A program made the position numbers and the translations under genes. Positions 23,696 through 32,823 of a stretch of 64,000 nt of DNA are shown here, one piece after another. The notes under the pieces are model-generated. The model was given only the letters and a program-made list of their open reading frames with translations. It searched no databases and was not told where the DNA came from. Each line of letters opens with the position of its first letter. The first letter of the stretch is position 1. This DNA comes from Halobaculum sp. XH14. GTDB taxonomy: Archaea > Halobacteriota > Halobacteria > Halobacteriales > Haloferacaceae. The stretch is from positions 2,294,001 to 2,358,000 of the forward strand of contig NZ_CP134949.1 of assembly GCF_032116555.1 (NCBI RefSeq), in the 5' to 3' direction.

Positions 23696-24262
23696 TCACG
23701 CGCGCGAGGCGGTGGCGGCCTCGGTCCGTTCGCCCATCGACTCGTGGACGACGCTGACGCGGTCCGGGAGGTCGCCGGCGAACGACACCGTCGCCTCGTA
23801 GGCCCGGCGGACGAGCTGCTGGGTGCAGGCAGCCGGCGTCTCCTCGCCCGTGGTCGTCGTCACCACGATAGTCAGCGTGTCGGACGCGTCGTCGTACGTC
23901 GTCCCCGCCAGCGCGGCCCGCTTGCAGCCGTTGTTCCCGGTGATGCAGCCGGTCGCGGTCACCGCGTCCGCGCCGAAGGTTACCTCGGCAGTACCCGCCC
24001 GCTCGACGGGGCAGTCGCCGGTCCGTTCGAACCGCCGATTCGAGATCCCCGACGCGGGGGCCGACGTCCCGGTTTCCGCGTCCGTGTCGTCGCCCCCGGG
24101 ACCGTCGGTGCTGGTGGTATCCGTCGGTTCGTCGTCGCCGTCCGCCGGTTCGTCTGCATCGCCGTCGTCGTCGCCCGGGCCGCCGCCGCCACCGAGACAG
24201 CCACCCGTGGCGTCAAGCAGGGTCGTCCCAGCCAGTCCCGAGAGGAGGGCTCGCCTGTCCAT
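23696..24262 (-). CDS. Tat-type secreted lipoprotein, function unknown
   Basis: A 188-residue protein starting at the ATG at 24260-24262. The N-terminus MDRRALLSGLAGTTLLDATGGC has an RR pair, a hydrophobic stretch and a lipobox-like Cys, consistent with export by Tat and lipid anchoring, as is usual for haloarchaeal lipoproteins. A Gly/Asp/Thr-rich linker (~25-70) precedes a small mature domain with several Cys (GDCPVE, TGCITGNNGCKR, AACTQQ) that could form disulphides. I recall no family name. The gene stands alone; tRNA-Arg follows upstream on the other strand. Confidence 0.8.
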   Translation of the reverse strand: MDRRALLSGLAGTTLLDATGGCLGGGGGPGDDDGDADEPADGDDEPTDTTSTDGPGGDDTDAETGTSAPASGISNRRFERTGDCPVERAGTAEVTFGADAVTATGCITGNNGCKRAALAGTTYDDASDTLTIVVTTTTGEETPAACTQQLVRRAYEATVSFAGDLPDRVSVVHESMGERTEAATASRA

Positions 24263-24386
24263 ACCCGTGCGGTGGCTCGCCGGGGGGAAAACGACGCCGT
24301 AGGCACAAACGGGCCTTTGAGTCTCGGGGAGGGCGCGGCCGCCGTATCGTAACAGTCTTACGTGACTCGGGAGTACACTTGCATGA

Positions 24387-24459
24387 GTCCCGGTAGGGTA
24401 GTGGACCATCCTATTGGCTTGCGGAGCCAGTGACCGGAGTTCAAATCTCCGTCGGGACG
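24387..24459 (+). tRNA. tRNA-Arg (GCG)
   Basis: A 73-nt cloverleaf on the plus strand. Acceptor GTCCCGG pairs with TCGGGAC, the anticodon stem TTGGC/GCCAG encloses TTGCGGA (anticodon GCG), the T-loop is TTCAAAT, and the discriminator is G. CCA is not encoded. It reads CGC and CGU Arg codons, which are heavily used in this GC-rich genome. Confidence 0.95.
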
Positions 24460-24595
24460 TTTTCGCGGCACAACGGCGACGAGCGTAGCGAGTCGGCCGC
24501 GTCGCTTCGACGCGACGTGTGGCAGCCACGAGTTCGATTCCCGAGCATCGCGCCCGGCGGACACGCCTTTACCGGTCGGCCACCAATCGCCGTCA

Positions 24596-25234
24596 GTGAC
24601 CGAGTTCCGCGCCGCGCTCAGGGCCGGCGTCGCGCTGTACGACGCCGGCGAGTTCCACGCCGCCCACGACCCGTGGGAGGCGGCCTGGCTGCCGCTCGAA
24701 TCCGGGACCGACGACGAGCGGCTGCTCCACGGGCTCATCCAGTCGACCGCCGCGGTCCACCACGCCCGGGGGCGAAACTGGAGCGGAGCGGTCGGCCTCG
24801 CCGGGAGCGCCCGCGAGTATCTCGAGGGGCTCCCGGCCCAGTATCGAGGGATCGACATCGACACCGTGAGCCGCTACCTGCGGGCGCTCGAACGGGACCC
24901 GGAGCGCGTCGAACGCGCTCGACCGCCGATGTTGACACACGAGGGCGACGTCCTTGCGGCGACCGACCTCGGGTTCGAGGCGGCGACCATCGCCGCCGAG
25001 GTGCTGGCCGAGGAGCACGGCTTCGACGGGGAGGTCGTCGCCGACGCGGTGGCGTTCGCCCGGGAGGAGCAGGGAACCGGACGGTCGCGGTTCGCCGCGA
25101 TGGTGTACGACTTCCTCGCGGGCGAGCCGACGCGCGCGTTCGTCTTCGACCGACTGGAGCGACACGTGGCGCGGAAGCGGCGCGAGGCGACCGACGTCGC
25201 GGGACTGTTCGAGGAACGCGACGTCGACGGGTGA
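24596..25234 (+). CDS. DUF309-domain protein
   Basis: A 212-residue protein starting with GTG at 24596. The DUF309 signature is in the first ~90 residues: GVALYDAGEFHAAHDPWEAAWLP and LLHGLIQSTAAVHHARGRNWSGA, followed by helices. The His and Glu residues in FHAAHDPWEAAW are conserved in the family and might bind metal, but no activity is known. The C-terminal half (~110-212) is helical and acidic. Short, soluble and monocistronic, 136 bp downstream of tRNA-Arg. Confidence 0.85.
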   Translation: MTEFRAALRAGVALYDAGEFHAAHDPWEAAWLPLESGTDDERLLHGLIQSTAAVHHARGRNWSGAVGLAGSAREYLEGLPAQYRGIDIDTVSRYLRALERDPERVERARPPMLTHEGDVLAATDLGFEAATIAAEVLAEEHGFDGEVVADAVAFAREEQGTGRSRFAAMVYDFLAGEPTRAFVFDRLERHVARKRREATDVAGLFEERDVDG

Positions 25235-25327
25235 CGAACCGCCGAACCCCGGCTCGACCGTCGCTGATCTCCTCGAAACCGGTCCCCGAACCGTTCCCCA
25301 CAAGAGCCAAGTGTGTCAGACGGTAAC

Positions 25328-25465
25328 ATGGGAGTACGGATGCACCACCACGTCGTTCGCACGGACAGGTCGGCGTTCGAGCGCGTCCGCGACGCCATCC
25401 TCAACCGCGGCGACCCGGACGAGGACGACGACCCGACGGGCCCACGCGTACCGACGGGAGGGTAA
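25328..25465 (+). CDS. Possible 45-residue small protein
   Basis: An ATG-initiated frame of 45 codons (MGVRMHHHVVRTDRSAFERV ... ending in a DEDDDP acidic patch) between the DUF309 gene and azf. Amino-acid composition is haloarchaeal (acidic, low Lys) and the third codon positions are GC-rich, but so short a frame can arise by chance. A Cys-free His-rich start (MHHHVV) is visible. No family is recognised. Confidence 0.35.
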   Translation: MGVRMHHHVVRTDRSAFERVRDAILNRGDPDEDDDPTGPRVPTGG

Positions 25466-25553
25466 CCGTCGGTCCCATCGGCGCCCGGACCGCGGGCCGG
25501 TCAGCCCCGTCTCCGGCGGGGCGCCCGAGGGCCGATGAATCCGACCCGTCGCT

Positions 25554-26354
25554 TTACTCCTCGATCATCTCTTCGTCCTTCGGCTCGCCCCCGAAGGTGA
25601 ACTCGGCGGAGTTGTCCTGCGGGTCGTAGCCCAGCACCTCGCGGGCGCGCTCGATGGAGTAGTACTTGCGGTCGTTGTCGGAGATGCCGTAGACGATCTC
25701 GTAGCCGTAGTCGGCGGCGAGACAGCGGTCGAACAGGTGCGCGCAGTCGCGGTGTGAGAGCCACATCGCCTGGCCGCGCTCGTACTCCTTGGGCGGGTGC
25801 TCCCGGGTGAGGTTGCCGATCCGGACGCACGCGACCGAGAGGTCGTGGTGGTCGTGGTAGTAGCGGCCGAGCGTCTCCCCGGCCGCCTTGGAGACGCCGT
25901 AGAGGTTCGAGGGTCTGGGAAGTTCGTCCCCGTCGAGCCTGAACTCGTCGGCCTTGCGGTACATGTCCGGCGTCCGGTCGTCGGTCTCGTAGGCCCCGAC
26001 CGCGTGGTTCGAGGAGGCGAACGCGACCGTCCCGACGCCGACGTCGGCCGCCGCCGCGAACACGTTGTACGTCCCGTCGATGTTGTTCCGGAGCACGGAG
26101 TCCCACGGCGCGTTCGGCCGCGGGTCCCCGGCGAGGTGGACGACGGCCCCGATGCCCGCGACGGCCTCGCGGATCGCGGCCTCGTCGGTCACGTCCGCGA
26201 CGATGACGTCCTCCTCGCTCACGCCGGCCGGGAGGGCGTCCTCGCTCAGGGGTTCCCGGTCGAGCAGCCGCCAGTCGTAGGCGGTACCGATGCCCGCGAG
26301 GATGGCCTGCCCGACGCGGCCGCCCGCGCCCGTGAGAAGCACCGGGTCGTCCAT
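25554..26354 (-). CDS. azf: NAD-dependent glucose-6-phosphate dehydrogenase (archaeal zwischenferment)
   Basis: A 266-residue extended short-chain dehydrogenase starting at the ATG at 26352-26354. The Rossmann motif is LLTGAGGRVGQAI (residues ~5-17), DVTDEAAIREAV and VHLAGDPRPNAPWDSVLRNN follow, and the catalytic Tyr-Lys pair is in LYGVSKAAGETLG. The sequence reads almost like the Haloferax Azf (HVO_0511) that I remember, including SSNHAVGAYET and GISDNDRKYYSI. Azf oxidises glucose-6-phosphate with NAD in the haloarchaeal oxidative pentose phosphate pathway. A NAD-dependent epimerase with another substrate is the alternative. Confidence 0.85.
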   Translation of the reverse strand: MDDPVLLTGAGGRVGQAILAGIGTAYDWRLLDREPLSEDALPAGVSEEDVIVADVTDEAAIREAVAGIGAVVHLAGDPRPNAPWDSVLRNNIDGTYNVFAAAADVGVGTVAFASSNHAVGAYETDDRTPDMYRKADEFRLDGDELPRPSNLYGVSKAAGETLGRYYHDHHDLSVACVRIGNLTREHPPKEYERGQAMWLSHRDCAHLFDRCLAADYGYEIVYGISDNDRKYYSIERAREVLGYDPQDNSAEFTFGGEPKDEEMIEE

Positions 26355-26772
26355 TCGGGCGGGTGTCGGGCCGGCGGGGGTAAATATGGGTCGGTCGGTG
26401 ATTTTCGTCGTGTTCGCGTTTGCGCACGTCCCCGTCAGAATCCTGGTGCAGACCGCGAGAGTCCCGCCCGCCGCGCCGCAAACGGCGGTCCACACGCCTC
26501 CCTTCCCTCGGAGCACGCTCCTCGGAACTCGCCCTCGCTTCGCTCGCGTGAGCAGCCGATTCGCTCGGCTCGCTCCCTTCGGTCGCTCCCCTCACTCATC
26601 CCTCGCGCGGGTTGGCCGCCCACGAGGGGCGGCCGCCGCGCGCCGACGCCGGCGTCCCGGCGTCAGCGTACACGTGGGGACAGTTTGGCGGCCGGAAACC
26701 GGCACCGTCACCGAGGTCCATCGACGTTACGGGACGGGAAACCCTTTGGCCCGGCATTGCGAGGTGGCCGGT
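26355..26772. other. Intergenic region with a copy of the dispersed repeat family
   Basis: No gene is seen. Positions ~26447-26640 hold family words: GTGCAGACCGCGAGAGTCCCG, CCCTCGCTTCGCTCGCGTGAGC, CAGCCGATTCGCTCGGCT and CTCATCCCTCGCGCG. The 3' part leads into egsA and should contain its promoter. Confidence 0.55.
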
Positions 26773-27819
26773 ATGTTCGGGAAATCGAAGTGGATCAAGC
26801 TCCCGCGGAACGTGCTCATCGGCCACGGCGTCGTGGACCAGGTTGGCGCGGCCGTCGCGGAGCTGTCCGTCGCCGGGCGCCCCCTGCTGGTGACGAGCCC
26901 CTCGCCGGAGGACATCGCCGGCGACCGGGTTCGGGCGCAGTTCGACGACGTGGCGACGACGACCGTGAGCGACGCCAGCTTCTCGGCGGTCGGCGAGGTC
27001 ATCGAGGCCGCCGAGGCCGCGGACGCGACGTTCCTCGTCGCGCTCGGCGGCGGCAAGCCCATCGACATCGCGAAGATGGCCGCCGACGAACTCGATCTCG
27101 GCTTCGTCTCGGTGCCGACGGCCGCGAGTCACGACGGCATCGTCTCGGGCCGCTCCTCGATCCCCGACGAGGACACCCGCCACTCGGTCGCGGCCGACCC
27201 GCCGCTCGCGGTCATCGCCGACACCGAACTGATGGCGAACGCGCCCTGGGAGCTTACGACTGCGGGCTGTGCGGACATCATCTCGAACTACACGGCGGTG
27301 AAGGACTGGCGGCTCGCCCGGCGGCTCCGGAACGTCGAGTACTCGGAGTACGCCGGCGCGCTCTCGGAGATGACCGCCGAGATGCTCGTGGGCAACGCCG
27401 GCTCGATCAAGCGCGGGCTCGAGGAGTCGGCCTGGGTCGTCTCCAAGGCGCTCGTCTCCTCGGGCGTGGCGATGTCGATCGCCGGTTCCTCCCGCCCCGC
27501 CTCGGGGTCGGAACACCTCTTTTCCCACCAGCTCGACCGGATCGCGCCCGGCGCGGCGCTCCACGGCCACCAGGTCGGCGTCGGCTCGATCATGACGGAG
27601 TTCCTCCACACCGGCGAGAACGGCTCCTGGCGGGACATCCGGGACGCGCTCCGGGCCATCGGCGCGCCGACCACCGCGGACGAACTCGGCGTCGACGGGG
27701 AGACGGTCATCGAGGCGCTCACCACGGCACACGAGATCCGCGACCGCTACACCATCCTCGCGGGCGGGATCAACGAGAACGCCGCGCGCGAGGTGGCGTC
27801 GTTCACGGGCGTCATCTGA
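26773..27819 (+). CDS. egsA: sn-Glycerol-1-phosphate dehydrogenase
   Basis: A 348-residue protein of the iron-containing-alcohol-dehydrogenase fold, starting at the ATG at 26773. The NAD(P) motif is LVALGGGKPIDIAKMAA (~93-109). Catalytic-site segments TAASHDGIVSGRSSI and AGCADIISNYTAVKDW, and the metal-binding His in EHLFSHQLD and LHGHQVGVGSIM, are present. The enzyme makes sn-glycerol-1-phosphate from dihydroxyacetone phosphate, the backbone of archaeal ether lipids, and is a good archaeal marker. It stands alone with ATG start; its upstream region holds a dispersed repeat. Confidence 0.95.
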   Translation: MFGKSKWIKLPRNVLIGHGVVDQVGAAVAELSVAGRPLLVTSPSPEDIAGDRVRAQFDDVATTTVSDASFSAVGEVIEAAEAADATFLVALGGGKPIDIAKMAADELDLGFVSVPTAASHDGIVSGRSSIPDEDTRHSVAADPPLAVIADTELMANAPWELTTAGCADIISNYTAVKDWRLARRLRNVEYSEYAGALSEMTAEMLVGNAGSIKRGLEESAWVVSKALVSSGVAMSIAGSSRPASGSEHLFSHQLDRIAPGAALHGHQVGVGSIMTEFLHTGENGSWRDIRDALRAIGAPTTADELGVDGETVIEALTTAHEIRDRYTILAGGINENAAREVASFTGVI

Positions 27820-27848
27820 GGCCGCGAACCCGTCGGCGACTCGCCGAA

Positions 27849-28568
27849 TCAATCGTCGGTCGCACGCGGCTCCTCGACGGAGTCCCGGGTCGGGTCACGC
27901 GGCGACAGTTCCGACCTCTCCGCGCGCTCTTCGAGCCGCGTGACCCGGGTCGACAGCGGCGGGTGCCGGGAGAGCCGACCGCCCTCGGCGACGTGGCCGG
28001 CCGAGGCGAGCGAGTCGAGCGCCGCGGCCAGGGCCCCGCCGTCGGCACGGGCGGCGGCGAAGCGGTCCGCGTCGCGTTCGCTCCAGCGCGAGACGCGAAC
28101 CGTGAAGTACGCGGCAGGCAGGACGAGCGCGGCCCCGACGAGGAAGCCGGGGACGGGCGCGACCGTCGCGCCGACGGCCCAGGTGACCGCGAACGCGACG
28201 GGGACGGCGATCCGCAGCGGGACGTGACGTCGCGCCAGGTGGCCGTACTCGTGACGGACGACCGCGGCGACCTGGTCGGGCGACAGGTCTGCGACGAGCC
28301 GTTCCGAGACGAACACCCGGCCGTGGCCGGGCGAGAAGCCGGCGGCGAACGCGACCGGGCCGCGGTCGCCAGCCAGCACCCGAACCCGCTCGGCCGGGAC
28401 GCCGGCGGCGGCGACCGACTCGGCGAGCCCCGACGCGAGAGGGGTGGTGGACTCCGTCCGGCCGACGACGAGGGGTGCCAGGCCGGTTCCGAGGACGCCG
28501 GCGACGACGATCGCCCAGAGCTCCCACCAGGAGAGCAGCCACGCGCTCAGTGCCTCGACCGGGCTCAT
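27849..28568 (-). CDS. M48-family (HtpX-like) membrane zinc protease
   Basis: A 239-residue protein with two N-terminal hydrophobic stretches (~8-38), the zinc motif HEYGH (~103-107) within VVRHEYGHLARRH, two further hydrophobic segments (~115-155), and the third ligand region SRWSERDADRFAA (~163-175), as in HtpX and Ste24-like peptidases. Length is shorter than bacterial HtpX (~290). It probably degrades damaged or unfolded membrane proteins. The acidic tail is typical of haloarchaeal adaptation. Confidence 0.88.
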   Translation of the reverse strand: MSPVEALSAWLLSWWELWAIVVAGVLGTGLAPLVVGRTESTTPLASGLAESVAAAGVPAERVRVLAGDRGPVAFAAGFSPGHGRVFVSERLVADLSPDQVAAVVRHEYGHLARRHVPLRIAVPVAFAVTWAVGATVAPVPGFLVGAALVLPAAYFTVRVSRWSERDADRFAAARADGGALAAALDSLASAGHVAEGGRLSRHPPLSTRVTRLEERAERSELSPRDPTRDSVEEPRATDD

Positions 28569-28710
28569 CGAGCGCGGGTCGGGGAGCGACGGTGACGGGG
28601 TCGGCGGAGCGACACGGGGAACCCTCGCGCGAGCGTTGACGTAGGCTTTTCGCCGCGGTGAGGGGCACCCTCCCGCGGGAAGACCTCACCGGAAAGACCT
28701 CACCGGAACC

Positions 28711-29226
28711 CTACAGCGGGAACTCCCTGACTGCGGGGTAGCGGACGGCGTTCGGCTGCTCGTCGACCCAGCGTGCCTCGGCGATCTCGCCCGGCTCCGG
28801 CCGGACGTCGCCGCCCTCGTAGCGCGCGTCGAACACGACGACGAGGCGGGTGATGGGTGGTCGGTCGGCGTGTTCGTGGACGGCGACCGCGGCGCGGACG
28901 ACGCCGACCGGTCGACAGTCGATGCCGGTCTCCTCGCGCGTCTCCCGTACCGCCGTCTCGGCGAGCGGCTCGCCCGGTTCCTGCTTGCCGGCCGGTTCGG
29001 ACCAGCCGTCGCTCCCCACCTCCCGGACCATCAGCGCCGCGCCGTCCCCACGTCGGACCCACGCGCCCGCGCCGCCGACCGTCCCGGCCTCGGCACGCTC
29101 CCTGGTTCGTCCGTACGTCTCGGCGTCGACCCGCCACGTCTCCTCGACGACCGGGACCTCGTCGAAGCGCTCGCGGAGCGAGTCGAGGGCGCGGTCGACC
29201 GCGCGGCGCGACGACTCGGCGATCAC
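28711..29226 (-). CDS. NUDIX hydrolase
   Basis: A 171-residue protein from the GTG at 29224-29226; the long frame upstream is antisense to the DUF420 gene. The Nudix box reads GKQEPGEPLAETAVRETREE then TGI, matching the G-x5-E-x7-REUXEEXGU consensus exactly (about residues 85-107). The N-terminal ~60 residues (SSRRAVDRALDSL ... VVEETWRVDAETYGRTRE) form a helical extension that I recall in haloarchaeal Nudix proteins. The substrate, a nucleoside diphosphate linked to another moiety, is unknown. Confidence 0.88.
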   Translation of the reverse strand: MIAESSRRAVDRALDSLRERFDEVPVVEETWRVDAETYGRTRERAEAGTVGGAGAWVRRGDGAALMVREVGSDGWSEPAGKQEPGEPLAETAVRETREETGIDCRPVGVVRAAVAVHEHADRPPITRLVVVFDARYEGGDVRPEPGEIAEARWVDEQPNAVRYPAVREFPL

Positions 29227-29359
29227 GGGATCGAATCGTCCGGGGAGGCGGTGAACGGGGCGGATACCGGAAATCGTCTCCGGTACGGCGGCGGGTCCGG
29301 CCGGGTCACGCCGAGGCGAGAACCGAAGAGGAAAGGGACCCCACCCCGTACGGCCGGCC

Positions 29360-30004
29360 ATGGCAACTACCGACGTGGATGGGATCAGGGGGGCGGTCAA
29401 GTCCCATCCGCGCGCGTTCGTCGCCGCGGTGTCGGTCGTGGGGTACGGGCTGGTCATCGGCACGTTCGCGGGGGTCGTCCCGCAGTCGGTGTTCCCCTCG
29501 CTCACCGAGGCCGAGGTGAACGTCCTCAGCCACGCCATCGCCGCGGTGAACACGGTGACGACCGTGCTGCTGGTGCTGGGCTGGAAGTGGATCCGCGAGG
29601 GGGAGGTTCGCAAGCACGCGGCCGCGATGTCGGCGTCGTTCGGGCTCATCATGCTGTTTCTCGTCATGTACCTCTCGAAGGTCGGCGGCGGGCCGGGCGA
29701 GAAGCGCATCGTCGTCGAGTCGGGGATGTTCCTCGGGCAGTTCGCGGGCGCGGTCGAACTCGGCTACCTGCTCATGCTCGCGGTCCACATCCTCCTCTCG
29801 GTGGTGTCGGTCCCGGTGGTGCTGTACGCCATCACGCTCGGGGCCACGCACACGCCCGCGGAACTCCGGCGGACGCCCCACGCCCGGGTCGGTCGGGTCG
29901 CGGCGACGGCCTGGATCCTCTCGCTGGTGCTCGGGGTCGTGACGTACTTCCTCCTGAACTGGGTGTACGGCTACGAGTTCGCCCGCGTCTCGTACATGGG
30001 GTAA
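29360..30004 (+). CDS. DUF420/CtaM-like membrane protein
   Basis: A 214-residue integral membrane protein with about six hydrophobic helices (near 22-42, 52-75, 88-106, 125-143, 146-165 and 185-207). The conserved features of the DUF420 family are visible: N-V-L-SH-AIAAVNTVTTV near the second helix, HAAAMSASFGLIMLFLVMYL and ELGYLLMLAVHILLSVVSVP with the His residue, suggesting metal or haem handling. Members include YozB/CtaM, needed for cytochrome oxidase assembly in bacteria. That role here is inferred. Divergent from the NUDIX gene. Confidence 0.85.
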   Translation: MATTDVDGIRGAVKSHPRAFVAAVSVVGYGLVIGTFAGVVPQSVFPSLTEAEVNVLSHAIAAVNTVTTVLLVLGWKWIREGEVRKHAAAMSASFGLIMLFLVMYLSKVGGGPGEKRIVVESGMFLGQFAGAVELGYLLMLAVHILLSVVSVPVVLYAITLGATHTPAELRRTPHARVGRVAATAWILSLVLGVVTYFLLNWVYGYEFARVSYMG

Positions 30005-30133
30005 CGACGAACTGACGGGCGAGGGGAGGAACCGACGTGCGAGGCGCGGACTGACGAGTCGAGACGAACTGGCGACGCGGACAGCGGGGCCGCCTCCCGA
30101 AACGCTTTCTCCCGCGAGACGGACTCCCGGTCG

Positions 30134-31516
30134 ATGACTGATCTCTCGGAGCGGCCGGCGTGGATCGGCGAGACGTTCACCAGCGACGCGGGCTGGGACC
30201 TGCTCGAGGACCTGGTGGATCTTGGCAACCGGATGGCCGGACAGTCCGGCGAGCGCGCTGCGCTCGAACGCGTTCGGAACGCCCTCGCCGACGCTGGCTG
30301 TCGTGACGCGCGGATCGAGGAGTTCGACCTGCAGGGTTGGGTGCGCGGCGACGCCGGCATCGACGCGCCCGGCGGCGACGAGGACTGCATCGCGCTCCCG
30401 CGCTCGCCGCCGGGCGAGGCGACGGGCGAACTCGTCGACCTCGGCTACGGCCTCCCCGACGACTTCGAATCGACCGACGTCGAGGGAAAACTCGTCATGG
30501 TCTCCTCGACCGTGCCGGACCACTACGAGCGCTTCATCCACCGTCGCGAGAAGTACTACTTGGCCGTGACGAACGGCGCGGCCGGCTTCCTCTTCCGGAA
30601 CCACGTCGAGGGCTGTCTCCCGCCGACCGGCTCGGTCGGGACCGCGGACGCGCCGATCGGTGACGTCCCGGCGGTCGGCGTCTCCGCGGAGGTCGGCGCG
30701 CGGCTCGAACGGCGCGCGGCGGGCGAGGCGGTCACGGTGACGGTCGACTGCGAGACGCCGGCGGCCACGAGTGGGAACGCGATGGCCGAACTGGGGCCGC
30801 GCGGCCCGGCCCGCGGAGGAGCCGGCGATGCCGGCGGAACCGACGAGGAACTGCTCGTGACCTCCCACGCGGACGCCCACGACATCGCCGAGGGCGCGAT
30901 GGACAACGGCGCCGGAACCGCCTCGATCGTCGAGGTTGCACACGCGCTCGCGCGGAATGAGGACGCGCTCGACACGCGGGTTCGCTTCGTCGCCTTCGGG
31001 GCCGAGGAGGTCGGGCTGGTCGGTTCCTCGGTCGAGGCCGAGCGCACGGACCACGACCGGGTGAAAGCGATCGTCAACGTCGACTCGAACGTGTTCGGCC
31101 GGACGCTGAAGCTCCACACGCACGGGTTCGACGACCTGACGGCGGCCGCCGAGCGCGTCGGCGAACGCTTCGACCACCCGGTCGCGACGATTCCCGAGCA
31201 GAACCCCCACAGCGACCACTGGCCGTTCGTGCAGGCCGGCGTTCCGGGCTACATGGTTTCCGGCAAGACCGAGGGCAGGGGCCGCGGCTGGGGTCACACG
31301 TTCGCGGACACGCTCGAGAAGCTGGAGGTGCGGAACCTCCGCGAGCAGGCCGTCCTCCTCGCTGGGCTCGTCGCGGACCTCGCCGACGGGGACACCGCCG
31401 TCGCCCGGCAGGACCCCGCCGACATCGCCGCCGCCGTCGAGGCCCAGGACCTCGCGGAGGGCATGAAGGTGACCGGCGACTGGCCGTACGACGAGGACGG
31501 AAACCTGGCGGAGTAG
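30134..31516 (+). CDS. M28-family zinc aminopeptidase
   Basis: A 460-residue protein with the M28 di-zinc site in order: His/Asp in VTSHADAHD (~245), Asp in MDNGAGTASIVE (~258), the Glu pair in FGAEEVGLVGS (~293), Asp in NVDSNVFG (~315) and His in NPHSDHWPFVQAG (~355). An N-terminal cap (about 1-120) precedes a beta-rich region resembling a PA domain (~110-210), which controls access in related enzymes. No signal peptide or Tat motif is visible, so it should act in the cytoplasm. Amino-acid specificity is unknown. Confidence 0.9.
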   Translation: MTDLSERPAWIGETFTSDAGWDLLEDLVDLGNRMAGQSGERAALERVRNALADAGCRDARIEEFDLQGWVRGDAGIDAPGGDEDCIALPRSPPGEATGELVDLGYGLPDDFESTDVEGKLVMVSSTVPDHYERFIHRREKYYLAVTNGAAGFLFRNHVEGCLPPTGSVGTADAPIGDVPAVGVSAEVGARLERRAAGEAVTVTVDCETPAATSGNAMAELGPRGPARGGAGDAGGTDEELLVTSHADAHDIAEGAMDNGAGTASIVEVAHALARNEDALDTRVRFVAFGAEEVGLVGSSVEAERTDHDRVKAIVNVDSNVFGRTLKLHTHGFDDLTAAAERVGERFDHPVATIPEQNPHSDHWPFVQAGVPGYMVSGKTEGRGRGWGHTFADTLEKLEVRNLREQAVLLAGLVADLADGDTAVARQDPADIAAAVEAQDLAEGMKVTGDWPYDEDGNLAE

Positions 31517-32003
31517 CGACCGAACGACCGCGACTGCGGCCTTTTCCGGCCGTTCCCTCGGCGACGATCGCCGGCTCATCCCTCAGGCGACGTGTCCCGT
31601 CCGTCCACCCTGCGACGACCACCGACCGACCGCCACGGGTGGGAATGGAAGGGGCCTCGGCTTTCATGGGCTCAAACACCCGTGAACTCGGGAGAGCGTG
31701 CTCTCCAGTAGCTCGGGGAACCCTGGACCCGCAAGCACCGCAGGAGCGAGTGAAGCGAGCGACGAGGAGCGCAGCGCGGTCCGCGGGAGTCCCGTGAGCG
31801 AACGCGAACGAGAGCTCGGAAGTCGCAGCCCGCACAGCGAAGCGAGCAGGAACGTCTTCCGTAGGCCGAGAGCCGCGGGGACTTCCGCGGTCGTCACCAG
31901 CGGGAGCCGAACGAACACTACGCCACCGGCTCCACTCGCGAACGAAACCGACGGCAGAATCGGACCCACGCCGATTAAGTCCCGGCCCGCGAATCGTCCC
32001 ACG
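31517..32003. other. Intergenic region with a copy of the dispersed repeat family
   Basis: No gene is seen. Positions ~31735-31890 contain family words: GAGCGAGTGAAGCGAGCGA, GGAAGTCGCAGCC, GCGAAGCGAGC and GTCTTCCGTAGGCCGAG, the second shared exactly with 36468-36670. The rest leads into the NAD kinase-like gene. Confidence 0.55.
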
Positions 32004-32708
32004 ATGAGCGAACTCGCGGTCGCGCTCGCCGGGGACGACGGGACGGTCCGCGACGCCGTCGAGGCGGTCGGCGGGGCGGTCGTCCCGGCCGCCGAGGCGG
32101 ACGCGCTGGTGACGCTCGGCGAGGCGGCGCTCGTGGACGCCGCGCTCTCGGAGCCGGCGGTCCCACTCCTCGCGGTCGGCGCCGACGGAGGGCTCCACTC
32201 AGTGTCGTCACGCGAGGTCGGGCGGGCCCTCGACGCGCTCGAGGCCGGAAGCGTTCGGAGAACCTCCCACGACGTACTCTCGGTCGCGGTCGGCGGAGAG
32301 CGCGTCGCGCGCGGGCTGCTCGACGTCTCGCTGATGACCGACGGACCGGCACACATCTCGGAGTACTCCGTCCGCGCCGGCGGCGACGAGATCGACCGCT
32401 TCCGCGCGGACGGGGTCGTCGTCGCCACGCCCGCCGGGTCGTCGGGCTATGCGCGGGCCGCGGGCGGGCCGGTGCTGGGACCCGGCGCGGGCCTGAGCGT
32501 CGTCCCCGTCTCGGCGTTCGAGACGAACCCGGACACGTGGGTTCTCGACGACGACGTGGGGCTGGTGGTCGAGCGCGACGACAGCGCCATCGACCTCGTG
32601 GTCGACGGCTCGGTGGTCGCGTCGGTCCCGGTCCGGACGCCGGTCGAGGTGGTGCCTGACGGGAGCGTCGACCTGCTCCGGGTACCCAAGGTGGCGTCCT
32701 CCGGGTAG
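32004..32708 (+). CDS. NAD kinase-like protein with degenerate nucleotide motif
   Basis: A 234-residue protein starting at the ATG at 32004. The C-terminal half matches the ATP-NAD kinase family (VVVATPAGSSGYARAAGGPV, corresponding to TPTGSTAYSLSAGGP), followed by the usual beta sandwich. The N-terminal GGDGT motif that binds ATP and provides the catalytic Asp is absent; the equivalent position reads VTLGEAALVDAAL. The protein is shorter than typical NadK (~280). It may be a non-kinase relative binding NAD or a regulator. A true NadK is expected elsewhere in the genome. Confidence 0.8.
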   Translation: MSELAVALAGDDGTVRDAVEAVGGAVVPAAEADALVTLGEAALVDAALSEPAVPLLAVGADGGLHSVSSREVGRALDALEAGSVRRTSHDVLSVAVGGERVARGLLDVSLMTDGPAHISEYSVRAGGDEIDRFRADGVVVATPAGSSGYARAAGGPVLGPGAGLSVVPVSAFETNPDTWVLDDDVGLVVERDDSAIDLVVDGSVVASVPVRTPVEVVPDGSVDLLRVPKVASSG

Positions 32709-32823
32709 CCGGGCCCCCGACTCCGGGGCGGCGACCCGCTTCCGGCGAACCGCCCGGAACCGACGCGGCGCCACGGCGCCCCGATTGGAAACCTTCTAAT
32801 GAGTCGTGTCCACACTACTCCGT

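Noticed and set aside
25797-28595. A 932-codon plus-strand frame across azf, egsA and the M48 gene
   Set aside because: Arg/Val/Gly-rich shadow of real genes on the other strand or other frames, without recognisable motifs.
29306-31579. A 757-codon minus-strand frame opposite the M28 peptidase
   Set aside because: High-GC shadow; the plus-strand peptidase has all catalytic motifs.
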